Assembly: GCA_016711105.1 (NCBI GenBank)
Contig: JADJTO010000017.1
Coordinates: 1 to 50,776 of the forward strand
DNA length: 50,776 nt
Source of the DNA: Micropruina sp.
GTDB taxonomy: Bacteria; Actinomycetota; Actinomycetes; Propionibacteriales; Propionibacteriaceae
Direction: 5' to 3'
A model generated the notes under the pieces. The model was not told where the DNA came from, searched no databases, and saw only the letters and a program-made list of their open reading frames with translations. Shown here one piece after another: positions 19,451 through 27,219 of the stretch (position 1 is the stretch's first letter; every line of letters starts with the position of its first letter). Position numbers and translations under genes: made by a program.

Positions 19451-20155
19451 ATGAAGCTCCGGATCAAGCAGGCGTTGATCGTCCTGGTCGGGACCATGCT
19501 GGCCGTCGCGATGCTGCTGCTCGGGTTGTGGCAGATGCGAGTCTTCGAAGACCAGGGCAACCAGACGGCGGTCGAACGGGCGAAGCAATCCGCGGGGGCC
19601 CTGCTGGATCATGTAGCGACGGACGGCACCGTGGGCGACGTCTACGGCAAGCAGGTGGACGCCTCGGGCCGCTACCTGCCCGAGCAGCAACTCCTGGTCG
19701 TTGATCCGGCCGGCAGCGTCCGGGTCTTGAGCGCTTTCCAGTTGGCCGATGGACGGGTCCTGCCGATCGTTCGCGGACGGCTGCCGCTGGCATCGTCCAC
19801 GCTTCCCGAGCCGCCGGGGGGCGACCTCGTCCAGAGTGGGATCTTCCTCCCCTCCGAGGCCGGCGCTGAGCAGCCTGTCGCCCCGGGAACGTTGGGGACG
19901 GTGCGGCTCCCGTTGCTGGCCCAACAGTGGCCGCAGCAACTGCTGCCCGGCTTCGTCACGCTCACCGACGCCCAGGCCGCCGCTCAACAACTCACCCCGG
20001 CCCCGGTCGTCCTGCCGGAGGGCGACGGCTCGCTGCGCAACAGCGGTTACGCGGTGCAATGGTGGGTCTTCGCCGCCTTCGCGCTGGGCATGTCGTTCAA
20101 GGTTGCGCACAGCGTGGGCCGCGGGGAACGCTCCCCGGCAGCGGTTCGGCCCTGA
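19451..20155 (+). CDS. SURF1-family protein (cytochrome oxidase assembly)
   Basis: 234 aa. It has the SURF1 architecture of one N-terminal helix (ALIVLVGTMLAVAMLLLGLWQ), an extracytoplasmic domain (VDASGRYLPEQQLLV, then GRVLPIVRGRLP) and one C-terminal helix (YAVQWWVFAAFALGMSFKV). The LGLWQ...R stretch is the usual family signature. It is thought to help haem insertion into the aa3 oxidase at the membrane. It is followed by DUF3817, a common pairing. Confidence 0.82.
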   Translation: MKLRIKQALIVLVGTMLAVAMLLLGLWQMRVFEDQGNQTAVERAKQSAGALLDHVATDGTVGDVYGKQVDASGRYLPEQQLLVVDPAGSVRVLSAFQLADGRVLPIVRGRLPLASSTLPEPPGGDLVQSGIFLPSEAGAEQPVAPGTLGTVRLPLLAQQWPQQLLPGFVTLTDAQAAAQQLTPAPVVLPEGDGSLRNSGYAVQWWVFAAFALGMSFKVAHSVGRGERSPAAVRP

Positions 20156-20172
20156 CCGGTAACCTCGGGCTT

Positions 20173-20523
20173 GTGCTTGAGCCTGATGAGATTCCCGGGG
20201 TTGAGAAGTCCCTGCTTCGCTACCGCTTCATGGCCTACCTGGTTGGGGTGCTGCTGGTCGTCCTGATCTGTGTCGGGCTGCCTTTGAAGTACCTGGGCGA
20301 CAACGAGACGGGGGTGTTGTGGACGGCCATCCCGCACGGCTGGCTGTACATGTTGCTGCTGATCACCGCCTACGACCTGGGACGCCGAGTCCAGTGGTCC
20401 TGGACCCGGCTGGCCCTGATCGGACTCGCCGGAACGGTGCCGTTCCTGTCCTTCGTGGCTGAGCGGAGCGCCACCAAGGACGTGCTCGCTAAGATTGCCG
20501 CGGTCGAATCGGTTAATAGCTAA
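20173..20523 (+). CDS. DUF3817 integral membrane protein
   Basis: 116 aa, three hydrophobic helices, with the family stretches LLRYRFMAYLVGVLLVVL, IPHGWLYMLLLITAYDLGRR and GTVPFLSFVAER. Function unknown; often near SURF1 or respiratory genes in actinobacteria. GTG at 20173 gives the usual start just before RYRFMA; a TTG at 20170 is in frame and cannot be excluded. Confidence 0.8.
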   Translation: MLEPDEIPGVEKSLLRYRFMAYLVGVLLVVLICVGLPLKYLGDNETGVLWTAIPHGWLYMLLLITAYDLGRRVQWSWTRLALIGLAGTVPFLSFVAERSATKDVLAKIAAVESVNS

Positions 20524-20541
20524 ATCGCTTTCACGTTACAG

Positions 20542-20575
20542 CGACTAGTGGATATGTAGATAAAAGTACTAGTCG
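20542..20575. repeat. AT-rich inverted repeat between DUF3817 and DoxX genes
   Basis: Perfect 8-bp arms CGACTAGT (20542-20549) and ACTAGTCG (20568-20575) around an 18-base AT-rich centre, between two convergent stops. It may be a bidirectional terminator or a protein site. The base composition is strikingly low in GC for this genome. Confidence 0.5.
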
Positions 20576-20592
20576 AGTAGTTGCTTTGTCGC

Positions 20593-20967
20593 TCAGAACG
20601 AGATGAGGCCAAAGCGCCCCACGGCGATGGTGGCCGCCAACAACCCCAGCACCATAGCGGGCACGCTGCTGGCCAAGGTCTCGCGCCGACGGACGTGCAG
20701 AGCCACCGCAAACGCCATGGTGATCGCCAGGCCGGTGGCGGCGATCGGCGTGAGCACGGGCAGGATGCCGGTGAGCGCAGGGACGATCAGGCCGATGGCA
20801 CCCAGTGCCTCCACGGCACCGATCACCTTGAGCTGCGTGGGAGTCACGTCCGCCACCCAGGGCAGCTTGGCTTGAACCGCGCCGTGGTCGGCCGTGATCT
20901 TCATCAAGCCGGCGCCCAAGAAGGCAAAGGCCAGCAGGCTGGCAATGATCCATAAGGCGATGTTCAT
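20593..20967 (-). CDS. DoxX-like small membrane protein
   Basis: 124 aa, four hydrophobic helices (ALWIIASLLAFAFLGAGLMK, IGAVEALGAIGLIVPALTG, TGLAITMAFAVALHV, PAMVLGLLAATIAVGRFG). The LGAGLMKI, AVEALGAIGLIVP and RRRE elements match DoxX-like proteins. It often accompanies redox regulators. It starts at ATG 20967 after GAGGGAGC and is divergent from a MarR gene, with two operator-like palindromes between them. Confidence 0.82.
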   Translation of the reverse strand: MNIALWIIASLLAFAFLGAGLMKITADHGAVQAKLPWVADVTPTQLKVIGAVEALGAIGLIVPALTGILPVLTPIAATGLAITMAFAVALHVRRRETLASSVPAMVLGLLAATIAVGRFGLISF

Positions 20968-20981
20968 CGTTGCTCCCTCGA

Positions 20982-20995
20982 GTTGTACGTTCAAC
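20982..20995. promoter_or_regulatory. Candidate RosR-like operator (DoxX side)
   Basis: GTTGT-ACGT-TCAAC, 15 bases before the doxX-like start. One arm base differs from the GTTGA consensus shared with sites at 13426, 13464 and 21018. Confidence 0.5.
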
Positions 20996-21017
20996 GCAGC
21001 AAGTTCAGCAGGTTGCT

Positions 21018-21031
21018 GTTGAATGTTCAAG
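21018..21031. promoter_or_regulatory. Candidate RosR-like operator (MarR side)
   Basis: GTTGA-ATGT-TCAAG, 20 bases before the MarR start codon, as expected for an autoregulated repressor. Confidence 0.55.
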
Positions 21032-21050
21032 TCGGTGCTAGGCTGGCCAC

Positions 21051-21563
21051 ATGGCGGACGAAACACCTTGGCTGACGACTGAGCAGCGCTCTGATTGGAT
21101 CGCGCTGGCCGCGCTGCTGATGTCGCTGCCAGCTGTGATCGACACCCAGCTCAAGCGCGATGCGGGGCTCAACTTCTTCGAATACACCATCCTGGCGGGT
21201 CTGTCCGAGGTCGCGAACGGATCTATTCGGATGAGCGTCCTGGCCCACTTCGCCTCAGGTTCACTGTCTCGCCTGTCGCACGCCGTGTCGCGCTTGGAGC
21301 GTCAGGGATTCGTCACCCGAAGTGCCTGCCAGGCCGACCCGCGGGCAGTCGAAGCGTCGATCACGCCGGCCGGGCTGGCCAAGATCCAGGCGAGTGCCCC
21401 CGCACACGTCCGTGAAGTCCGGCGCGCGGTGGTCGACGCCCTCACCGAGGAGGAGTTCGCTCTGCTCGGGGGATTGGCCCGCAAGGTGATGCGCGCGGCG
21501 TGCCCGGCAGCGTTGTCAGCAATGGATGCAGACGAACTGATGCGCACGATCAGCCCTGCCTGA
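21051..21563 (+). CDS. MarR-family regulator, RosR-like
   Basis: 170 aa winged-helix regulator: FFEYTILAGLSEVANGSIRMSVLAHFASGSLSRLSHAVSRLERQGFVTR is read across as recognition helix and wing, followed by dimerisation helices. Cysteines lie at about residues 93 and 151, close to the redox cysteines I recall for C. glutamicum RosR (92 and 151). ATG 21051 is at the start of the conserved region. The palindromes GTTGA-N4-TCAAC in the divergent promoter and in front of yceI match the RosR-type motif as I recall it. Peroxide or quinone sensing is therefore an inference. Confidence 0.85.
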   Translation: MADETPWLTTEQRSDWIALAALLMSLPAVIDTQLKRDAGLNFFEYTILAGLSEVANGSIRMSVLAHFASGSLSRLSHAVSRLERQGFVTRSACQADPRAVEASITPAGLAKIQASAPAHVREVRRAVVDALTEEEFALLGGLARKVMRAACPAALSAMDADELMRTISPA

Positions 21564-21566
21564 GGC

Positions 21567-22481
21567 TTAGGCGGGGGATCCTCCGTTGAGCAGGGACGCG
21601 ATCCGCTCCAGGTCGTCCTCGCCGGCAAACTCGATCACTACTCGTCCGCGATTCTTGGCTCCCACCAACACGCTGACCTTGGTTTCCAGCCGCTCACTGA
21701 GGTCCTCGACCAGTTGCTCGGCTCGGCGGGGAAGTTCGCGCACGACGCTGCTGCGGGGGGCTCGCTTCGGGCCGGCCTCGCCGATCGCCACCAACTCCTC
21801 GACTGCACGGACGGACAAGTTCTCGGCCACCACCCGCTGGGCCATCCGCTCCATGTCGATCGACTCCGGCAGCATCAGGATCGCGCGCGCATGCCCGGCA
21901 CTGAGCACCCCGGCAGCGACCCGACGCTGGACCGGAGCAGGCAGTTGCAGCAGACGAATCGTGTTGGAGATCTGCGGACGGCTTCGCTTGATCCGCTGGG
22001 AGAGCTCTTCCTGAGTGCAGCCGAAGTCGGCCAGCAGCTGCTGATACGCGGCTGCCTCCTCCAAAGGGTTCAATTGCGCCCTATGTAAGTTCTCCAGGAG
22101 GGCATCTCGCAAGAGTTCGTGCTCCTCGGTAGGACGGATGATCGCCGGGATCGTTGTCCTGCCCGCCTGGATACTCGCTCGGAGGCGCCTTTCGCCCATC
22201 ACCAGCTCGTACTGGTCATCGGGTAGCGGGCGAACCACGACCGGCTGCAACAGACCGACCTCGAGGATCGAGTCCACCAACTCGGCCAGTGCTTCGGCGT
22301 CGAAGACCTGGCGCGGCTGCTTGGGATTGGGCCGGATCGAGGTGACCTGGAGTTCCTCGAAGCGAGCGCCCGCCGGAGCCAACCCGGCGGAGTCCTCTGA
22401 CTGATTCAAGTCCGGGTCGGTCCGGTGGATCAGGTCTCCCAGGCCGCGACCCAGTCCGGGGCGTGGACGCGCTGCACTCAT
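21567..22481 (-). CDS. parB: Chromosome-partitioning protein ParB
   Basis: 304 aa CTPase clamp that loads at parS sites near the origin. It has the N-terminal basic ParA-activating stretch (RPGLGRGLGDLI), the ParB/Srx motif VMGERRLRAS, LRDALLENLHRAQLNPLEEA, and the HTH FGCTQEELSQRIKRSRPQISNTIRLLQLP. ATG overlaps the parA stop (ATGA). Only 3 bases separate its stop from the convergent MarR gene. Confidence 0.95.
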   Translation of the reverse strand: MSAARPRPGLGRGLGDLIHRTDPDLNQSEDSAGLAPAGARFEELQVTSIRPNPKQPRQVFDAEALAELVDSILEVGLLQPVVVRPLPDDQYELVMGERRLRASIQAGRTTIPAIIRPTEEHELLRDALLENLHRAQLNPLEEAAAYQQLLADFGCTQEELSQRIKRSRPQISNTIRLLQLPAPVQRRVAAGVLSAGHARAILMLPESIDMERMAQRVVAENLSVRAVEELVAIGEAGPKRAPRSSVVRELPRRAEQLVEDLSERLETKVSVLVGAKNRGRVVIEFAGEDDLERIASLLNGGSPA

Positions 22482-23389
22482 GAGGCCTCCTTCTCTGCCG
22501 CCGGTACTGCACGGGCGGCAAGTTCTTCGGCCGCGGCCACGTAGGCCTGAGCTCCGGCGGAGGCGAGGTGGTAGCTGATCACCGTCTGGCCGTAACTGGG
22601 TGCTTCACTGACCCGAACCGAGCGGGGGATGGTCGCCTGCAGGGTTTCCCGGGGGAAGTGCTTGCGCACCTCGGCAGCGACTTGGGCCGCCAGGCGGGTC
22701 CGTCCGTCGAACATGGTCAGGACGACAGTGGAGAGTCGTAGCCGATCATTCATCGACCCCTTGACCATCTCGACGGTGCGGAGCAACTGGGAGACACCCT
22801 CCAGCGCGTAGTACTCGCATTGAATCGGAATCAGAATCTCGTCCGCGGCGACCAGGGCGTTCAAGGTGAGCAGGCCCAGCGACGGCGGGCAGTCGATCAG
22901 GACGTAGTCCACCGGATGCCTCAGGATCAGCCGCTGGATCGCGCGAAGCAATCGGCTTTCCCGAGCCGGCGTCGTGACGAGCCCGATCTCGGCCCCCGCC
23001 AGATCGATTGTGGCTGGCAGCACCCAGAGCCTGGGGGATTCCGGCGACCGCTGGACGTGCTGTTCGATCGTGTCGCCGTCGATCAGCACCTCGTAGGTGC
23101 CGCGGACGCCTTCTGCGTGCTCAACCCCGAGCGCCGTCGAGGCATTGCCCTGGGGGTCGAGGTCGATCACCAGGATGTTGAGCCCGCCGTCAGCCAAGGC
23201 GGCGGCGAGATTCACCGTGGTCGTCGTCTTGCCCACGCCACCCTTCTGGTTGGCGATGACGATCACCCGTGGCTTCGCCGGACGGGGCAGGCGAGACGTT
23301 TCACGTGAAACATCCAGGTCGTCGGGCTTTTCCACGAGCGGTTCGAACTCCGGAACGTCGAAGGCGACGCGTCGGGGGATCGAGGTCAT
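22478..23389 (-). CDS. parA: Chromosome-partitioning ATPase ParA (Soj)
   Basis: 303 aa. The deviant Walker A KGGVGKTTTTVNLAAALA is followed by VIDLDPQGNASTALG, VLIDCPPSLGLLTLNALVAAD and IPIQCEYYALEGVSQL. It partners ParB in segregating origins. The frame is open upstream, but ATG 23389 follows GAGGAGA and gives the usual N-terminal extension. A parS site lies inside the coding region (23298-23311) and another 106 bases before the start. Confidence 0.95.
   Translation of the reverse strand: MTSIPRRVAFDVPEFEPLVEKPDDLDVSRETSRLPRPAKPRVIVIANQKGGVGKTTTTVNLAAALADGGLNILVIDLDPQGNASTALGVEHAEGVRGTYEVLIDGDTIEQHVQRSPESPRLWVLPATIDLAGAEIGLVTTPARESRLLRAIQRLILRHPVDYVLIDCPPSLGLLTLNALVAADEILIPIQCEYYALEGVSQLLRTVEMVKGSMNDRLRLSTVVLTMFDGRTRLAAQVAAEVRKHFPRETLQATIPRSVRVSEAPSYGQTVISYHLASAGAQAYVAAAEELAARAVPAAEKEAS
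23298..23311. other. parS: parS site within parA
   Basis: Perfect palindrome GTTTCACGTGAAAC, the ParB-binding centromere sequence. It encodes part of the N-terminal linker (VSRET) of ParA. Confidence 0.92.
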
Positions 23390-23494
23390 GCTGTCTCCTC
23401 TGAGCCGCGGGGTGGCCGGTCCACCGTCTGCCCCGGTACGGCTGGTGAGCCGCTTCCGACGATGCGCAACGGAGTCGCAGCCCTCTGTTGCCAT

Positions 23495-23508
23495 GTTTCA
23501 CGTGAAAC
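23495..23508. other. parS: parS site upstream of parA
   Basis: Second perfect GTTTCACGTGAAAC, 106 bases upstream of the parA start, in the parA-rsmG gap. The rest of this gap (23509-23656) shows nothing else I recognise. Confidence 0.92.
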
Positions 23509-23656
23509 GGACGGGAAGCCGAGACCCGAGCTTGCCTCAGTCTCCTGCGGCCATCCCAAGTCATGACGATCTATCGACATATCTCCCTCACGAAAACTGG
23601 CTGGGACAACCGTACCCCGAGCCCACCCTCCGTCCACCCCAGGACGCGCAGTGGCC

Positions 23657-24265
23657 TCAGCGAACGCGGATCACGTACGTCGGCTCGGCGGCAGAATGCG
23701 CCCGCACCGTCCGGACGGCCGCGGAAAGTCCCCGGCGGCGCAACGCACTCCGGGCAGCCACGACCTCATCCTCGGCCGAGGAGCCCTTCAGCGCCAGCAG
23801 ATCCCCGCCGGGTCGAACCAAACCTGTACACCACTCGACCAGGCGATCCAAAGGAGCTACAGCGCGACAGGTCACCACGTCGTAACCGCCCGCATGGTCC
23901 TCGGCCCGAGCCCGCACCACCCGGACCCGATCCCCCAAGTGCAATTCCTCCACCGCCAAAGACAGGAAGTTCGCACGCCGCAGCAGCGGCTCCAGCAACA
24001 CCACCGTCAGATCAGGTCGGAGAATGGCCAGGGGCACCCCGGGGAGACCCGCGCCGCTACCGACGTCCACCACGGTCGAACCCGTCGGAATCATCGAGGT
24101 CAGGGCAACCGAGTTGAGAATGTGTCGCTCCCACAGCCGGTCACCCTCACGCGGCCCCAGCAAACCCCAGTCGACACCTCGACTTGCCAATATATCGACA
24201 TAATGACTTACCGACTCAAATGAGCCACCGAACACGTCTTCCGCCAGCGCGCGCGCCTCAGCCAC
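23657..24265 (-). CDS. rsmG: 16S rRNA (guanine527-N7)-methyltransferase
   Basis: About 202 aa. SAM-dependent methyltransferase acting on 16S rRNA. Motifs: LWERHILNSVAL, VVDVGSGAGLPGVPLAI, LLEPLLRRANFL and VTCRAVAPLDRLVEW, characteristic of RsmG/GidB. The first possible codon is TTG 24283, but GTG 24265 has AAGGGAGAG at ideal spacing, so I use it. Part of the rpmH-to-parB minus-strand cluster. Confidence 0.93.
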   Translation of the reverse strand: MAEARALAEDVFGGSFESVSHYVDILASRGVDWGLLGPREGDRLWERHILNSVALTSMIPTGSTVVDVGSGAGLPGVPLAILRPDLTVVLLEPLLRRANFLSLAVEELHLGDRVRVVRARAEDHAGGYDVVTCRAVAPLDRLVEWCTGLVRPGGDLLALKGSSAEDEVVAARSALRRRGLSAAVRTVRAHSAAEPTYVIRVR

Positions 24266-24344
24266 GTCGCACTCTCCCTTCAACCGCTGTCCCGCTACAC
24301 CGAGGACGTCACCCGGCCAGCGCCCCGATAACGGGGACGCCTCT

Positions 24345-24905
24345 TTAGCGCTTGACTAAGACCACCACACGACGCCGGGGCTCCTCACCCTCGGACTCGC
24401 TGACCAGGCCTGCCCCCGCCACCACGTCATGCACAATCTTGCGCTCGAACGGGTTCATCGGGCTCAACCGGACGGGCTCGCCGCTCTCCTTGACCTCGGT
24501 GATGGCCTCCTTGGCCAGCTCCTCCAGCACCTTCCGGCGACGCTCACGATGCCCGGCGATATCAAGCATCAGCCGCGACCGGTGGCCGGTCTCGGTCATC
24601 ACCGCGAGGCGCGCCAACTCCTGCAGGGCCTCCAGGACCTCGCCGTTCTTGCCGACCAGGAGCTCGGCTTCGGTGAGGATCGAGATGTGGGCTCGACCAC
24701 CCTCATTGAAGGTGTCGATGTCGCCGTCCATGTCGGCGATGTCGAGCAACTCCTCGAGGTAGTCGGCCGCGATCTCGCCCTCAGTGTCCAGGGCTTGCTC
24801 ACGCTTCGATCGCTGGGGGCCGTCGGGGTCGGCCTCCTCCTGATCGCTCTCGACGACCACGTCCGGTTCGGTCACCTTGTCGTCGGTCATGACGTCATCG
24901 CTCAC
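24345..24905 (-). CDS. jag: Jag/KhpB RNA-binding protein (KH and R3H domains)
   Basis: 186 aa. An acidic N-terminal stretch is followed by a KH-like domain (LLVGKNGEVLEALQELARLA) and a C-terminal R3H-like domain (MNPFERKIVHDVVAG). The gene order after yidC is conserved in bacteria. The family binds RNA, with proposed roles in cell-envelope gene control. Confidence 0.9.
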   Translation of the reverse strand: MSDDVMTDDKVTEPDVVVESDQEEADPDGPQRSKREQALDTEGEIAADYLEELLDIADMDGDIDTFNEGGRAHISILTEAELLVGKNGEVLEALQELARLAVMTETGHRSRLMLDIAGHRERRRKVLEELAKEAITEVKESGEPVRLSPMNPFERKIVHDVVAGAGLVSESEGEEPRRRVVVLVKR

Positions 24906-24950
24906 GTTCTCAGATCTCCTAGCTCAGGGTTGTGCCGGGTCGGCAGGTGC

Positions 24951-26078
24951 TCAGGCCTCGCTGGGCTCGCCGGGGGAACGGGTGGGGTTCTGCTTGCGGA
25001 CGGCCCGCGGCTTGCGCTGCGGCTGCTGCCGACGCACGACCTGGCGTTCCTCGGTCGTGCTGGCCTCGCTCGCCTCCGGGGTGGTCTCCGACCCCTCCGC
25101 GGGCTTCGTTGTCGCGGGCCCGCCCTTCCGAGTCTGCCGCGCGATCGTCGTCGAATCGCCGGTCTGAGCGGTCGGCCTCGCCTTGGGCTTGCCGGCCCGC
25201 TTGGCCGCGATCTCGGCGGGGTCTTTGCCCTTGGCGCGCATCCGCTCTTCCCAGTCCAGGTAAGCCGGGGTGTTCGGGGCGGGGTTGTTGTGGATCAGGA
25301 TGTACTGCTGGCCCATCGTCCACAGGTTCGACACCAGCCAGTAGAGCAGGACGCCCACCGGGATGCTGACGCCCATGAAGAGGTACATCACCGGGAAGAT
25401 GTAGAGCATCATCTTCTGCTGCTGAGCCATCTGGCCGGTCATCGCTTCCGGCGGCATGTTCTTGCGCATCAGCTGCAGCTGGGTGACGAACAGCACGCCA
25501 GTCATGGCCACGATCAGGATCGAGGTCAGCACCTGGGTGGGCCCGAAGCTGGTCATCGGCCAGAAGATGCCGGAAAGTTTTGCCCCAAAAATCGTGGCCG
25601 ACTGCAAGGACTGCGCCTGGGCGGTGGTGAGCACGCCGATCGCATTCCCCTGCGAGGCGCTCCACAGCACTTGGTAGAGGGCGATGAAGATCGGCATCTG
25701 CAGGAACAAGGGCAGGCACGACGCCATGGGGTTGACCCCCTCTTCCTTGTACATCTTCATCGTCTCTTGGCCCAGGCGCTCGCGGTCGTGACCGAACTTG
25801 TCCTGAAGCTCTTTCGTCCTCGGGCCGAGCAACTGCATGTTGCGCGAGGACCGGATCTGCCGGACGAACAGCGGGATCAGCAACGTGCGGATCACGATGG
25901 TCAGGCAGATGATGGCCAGCGCCCACGACCAACCCGAATCCAGGAACCCGGAGAACAGCGTGTGGAAGGCGACCACGGTTCCCGACACCGCCCAGTAGAG
26001 CGGAGCCATCAAGGCGCCGAGGGCCCCCATGAAGTCTTCCCAAATTCCCATCGGGACGAGCAGCGGCAGCTGGTTCAC
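24951..26078 (-). CDS. yidC: Membrane protein insertase YidC
   Basis: 375 aa. Five membrane segments of the Oxa1/Alb3/YidC type: WALAIICLTIVIRTLLIPLF, PLFLQMPIFIALYQVL, LFVTQLQLM and LLYWLVSNLWTMGQQ. The positively charged loop (MKMYKEEGVNPMASCLP) and the arginine of VIRTLLIP are present. The C-terminal tail is long, basic and low in complexity, as in other actinobacteria, and probably contacts ribosomes. GTG 26078 overlaps the yidD stop by 4 bases. Confidence 0.95.
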   Translation of the reverse strand: MNQLPLLVPMGIWEDFMGALGALMAPLYWAVSGTVVAFHTLFSGFLDSGWSWALAIICLTIVIRTLLIPLFVRQIRSSRNMQLLGPRTKELQDKFGHDRERLGQETMKMYKEEGVNPMASCLPLFLQMPIFIALYQVLWSASQGNAIGVLTTAQAQSLQSATIFGAKLSGIFWPMTSFGPTQVLTSILIVAMTGVLFVTQLQLMRKNMPPEAMTGQMAQQQKMMLYIFPVMYLFMGVSIPVGVLLYWLVSNLWTMGQQYILIHNNPAPNTPAYLDWEERMRAKGKDPAEIAAKRAGKPKARPTAQTGDSTTIARQTRKGGPATTKPAEGSETTPEASEASTTEERQVVRRQQPQRKPRAVRKQNPTRSPGEPSEA

Positions 26079-26377
26079 AAGGCTCCTTGCGTGGTGTGGT
26101 GGTGGTGACCTGTGTCTTGGTGAGAAGCGCGGGCCTGCTCAGCGGCCCATTCCTCGGCCTCCGGCGTGCCAGGGACGGGGTCGTACCCGCCCAGCGACCA
26201 GGGGTGGCAGCGGCCGAGTCGACGAAGGGTGAGCCAACTACCTCGACCGGCGCCGTGGACCTCGACGGCGTGCAGCGAGTAGGCAGAGCACGTGGGGTAG
26301 TACTTGCACACGTTGCCGTACAGCGGGCTGATCACGGCCCGGTACGTCCGCAGTAGGGCGAGCAGGACGTGTTTCAT
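26075..26377 (-). CDS. yidD: Membrane protein insertion efficiency factor YidD
   Basis: 100 aa. Family signature YRAVISPLYGNVCKYYPTCSAYSLHAVEVHG and GRCHPWSLGGYDPVP, with three conserved cysteines. The C-terminal tail contains a run of four histidines. Its ATG overlaps the rnpA stop (ATGA) and its end overlaps the yidC start. Confidence 0.93.
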   Translation of the reverse strand: MKHVLLALLRTYRAVISPLYGNVCKYYPTCSAYSLHAVEVHGAGRGSWLTLRRLGRCHPWSLGGYDPVPGTPEAEEWAAEQARASHQDTGHHHHTTQGAL

Positions 26378-26708
26378 CGGGCCAACCGCTGCACAGTCGC
26401 TGACCAGGCGGAACGGAAGTCGTCAGCCAGCGGACCCGTGGCAGCACTGGGCAGGGCCCGGACGACGAGGTCGACCGGAACCGGGGTGTGCCGAACTCGG
26501 CCGCGACCAGGTGTCGCAGCCGTCTCTTGACCAGATTGCGCGTGACCGCGTCGCCGACCGCCTTGGAGACCACGAAACCGGCCCGGGAACCAGGCCCCGG
26601 CCGCTGCCAGGCATGCAGCACCAGACAGGGGCGAGCCACCCGAAAGCCGTTGCGCACAGTGGCGCGGAAATCAGCTTCCGTACGGAGACGCGCCTGGCTG
26701 GGCAACAC
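26374..26708 (-). CDS. rnpA: Ribonuclease P protein component (one frameshift)
   Basis: Reconstructed at about 111 aa. Protein subunit of RNase P, which trims the 5' ends of tRNA precursors. The basic motif AVGDAVTRNLVKRRLRHLVAAE is the RnpA signature. The frame breaks at the run of four G on the plus strand at 26483-26486. Removing one base gives PVPVDLVVRALPSA and a C-terminus ending QRLAR, with a TGA overlapping the yidD ATG, exactly as expected. GTG 26708 is the start. Since the gene is essential, this is almost surely an assembly indel. Confidence 0.88.
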
Positions 26709-26719
26709 CTGGGTCTGAA

Positions 26720-26857
26720 TCAGCCAGCGAGGCGGTCGCGGCCCTGACGGCGACGAGCCGAAATGATCGCGCGGCCGGCGCGAGTGCGCATGCGCAGACG
26801 GAAACCGTGGGTGCGGCTACGACGCCGATTGCTCGGCTGGAAAGTGCGCTTGCTCAC
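26720..26857 (-). CDS. rpmH: 50S ribosomal protein L34
   Basis: 45 aa: SKRTFQPSNRRRSRTHGFRL, then MRTRAGRAIISARRRQGR, the highly conserved L34 sequence. GTG 26857 is the start, behind AAGGGG. It opens the minus-strand cluster rnpA-yidD-yidC-jag-rsmG-parAB. Confidence 0.97.
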   Translation of the reverse strand: MSKRTFQPSNRRRSRTHGFRLRMRTRAGRAIISARRRQGRDRLAG

Positions 26858-27112
26858 AAGGTGCCCCTTGAACTCATCGTCATCATGGTCTGTCGAACGT
26901 ATGCGCCCACATGGACGCACGCTTCACGCGTCGCTGAGCGACTTCCCAACGATACGTGGCGCCGTCGAGTCTGAGCAAATGCGCTGGTGGCTGCGCAGCG
27001 GAGGCTCCGTCCGCGGCCGTCGAGTCGACACGCCGGACATTCACGAAAAATTCCCGAAGTCGTTTGCGTACCGGCGCAACCATCGCTAGCGTTCGAGTCG
27101 CCGGTGGGCACG

Positions 27113-27174
27113 TTTTCCACAGGTCTTGCACCACCGCCCCGCTCTACACAGGTTGTGGACAACTCCTGTGGATA
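27113..27174. promoter_or_regulatory. DnaA-box cluster upstream of dnaA
   Basis: The 362-base rpmH-dnaA gap holds at least three DnaA-box-like 9-mers: TTTTCCACA at 27113, TTGTGGACAA at 27153 (perfect TTGTCCACA on the minus strand) and CCTGTGGATA at 27165. They lie 46-107 bases before the dnaA start and probably mediate autoregulation or belong to a bipartite origin. The rest of the gap (26858-27112) must carry the rpmH promoter; no clear motif stands out. Confidence 0.75.
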
Positions 27175-27219
27175 TCCTGATCAGGCACTGATGAGTTGAC
27201 TGTTCCGAGGGGGGTTCAG

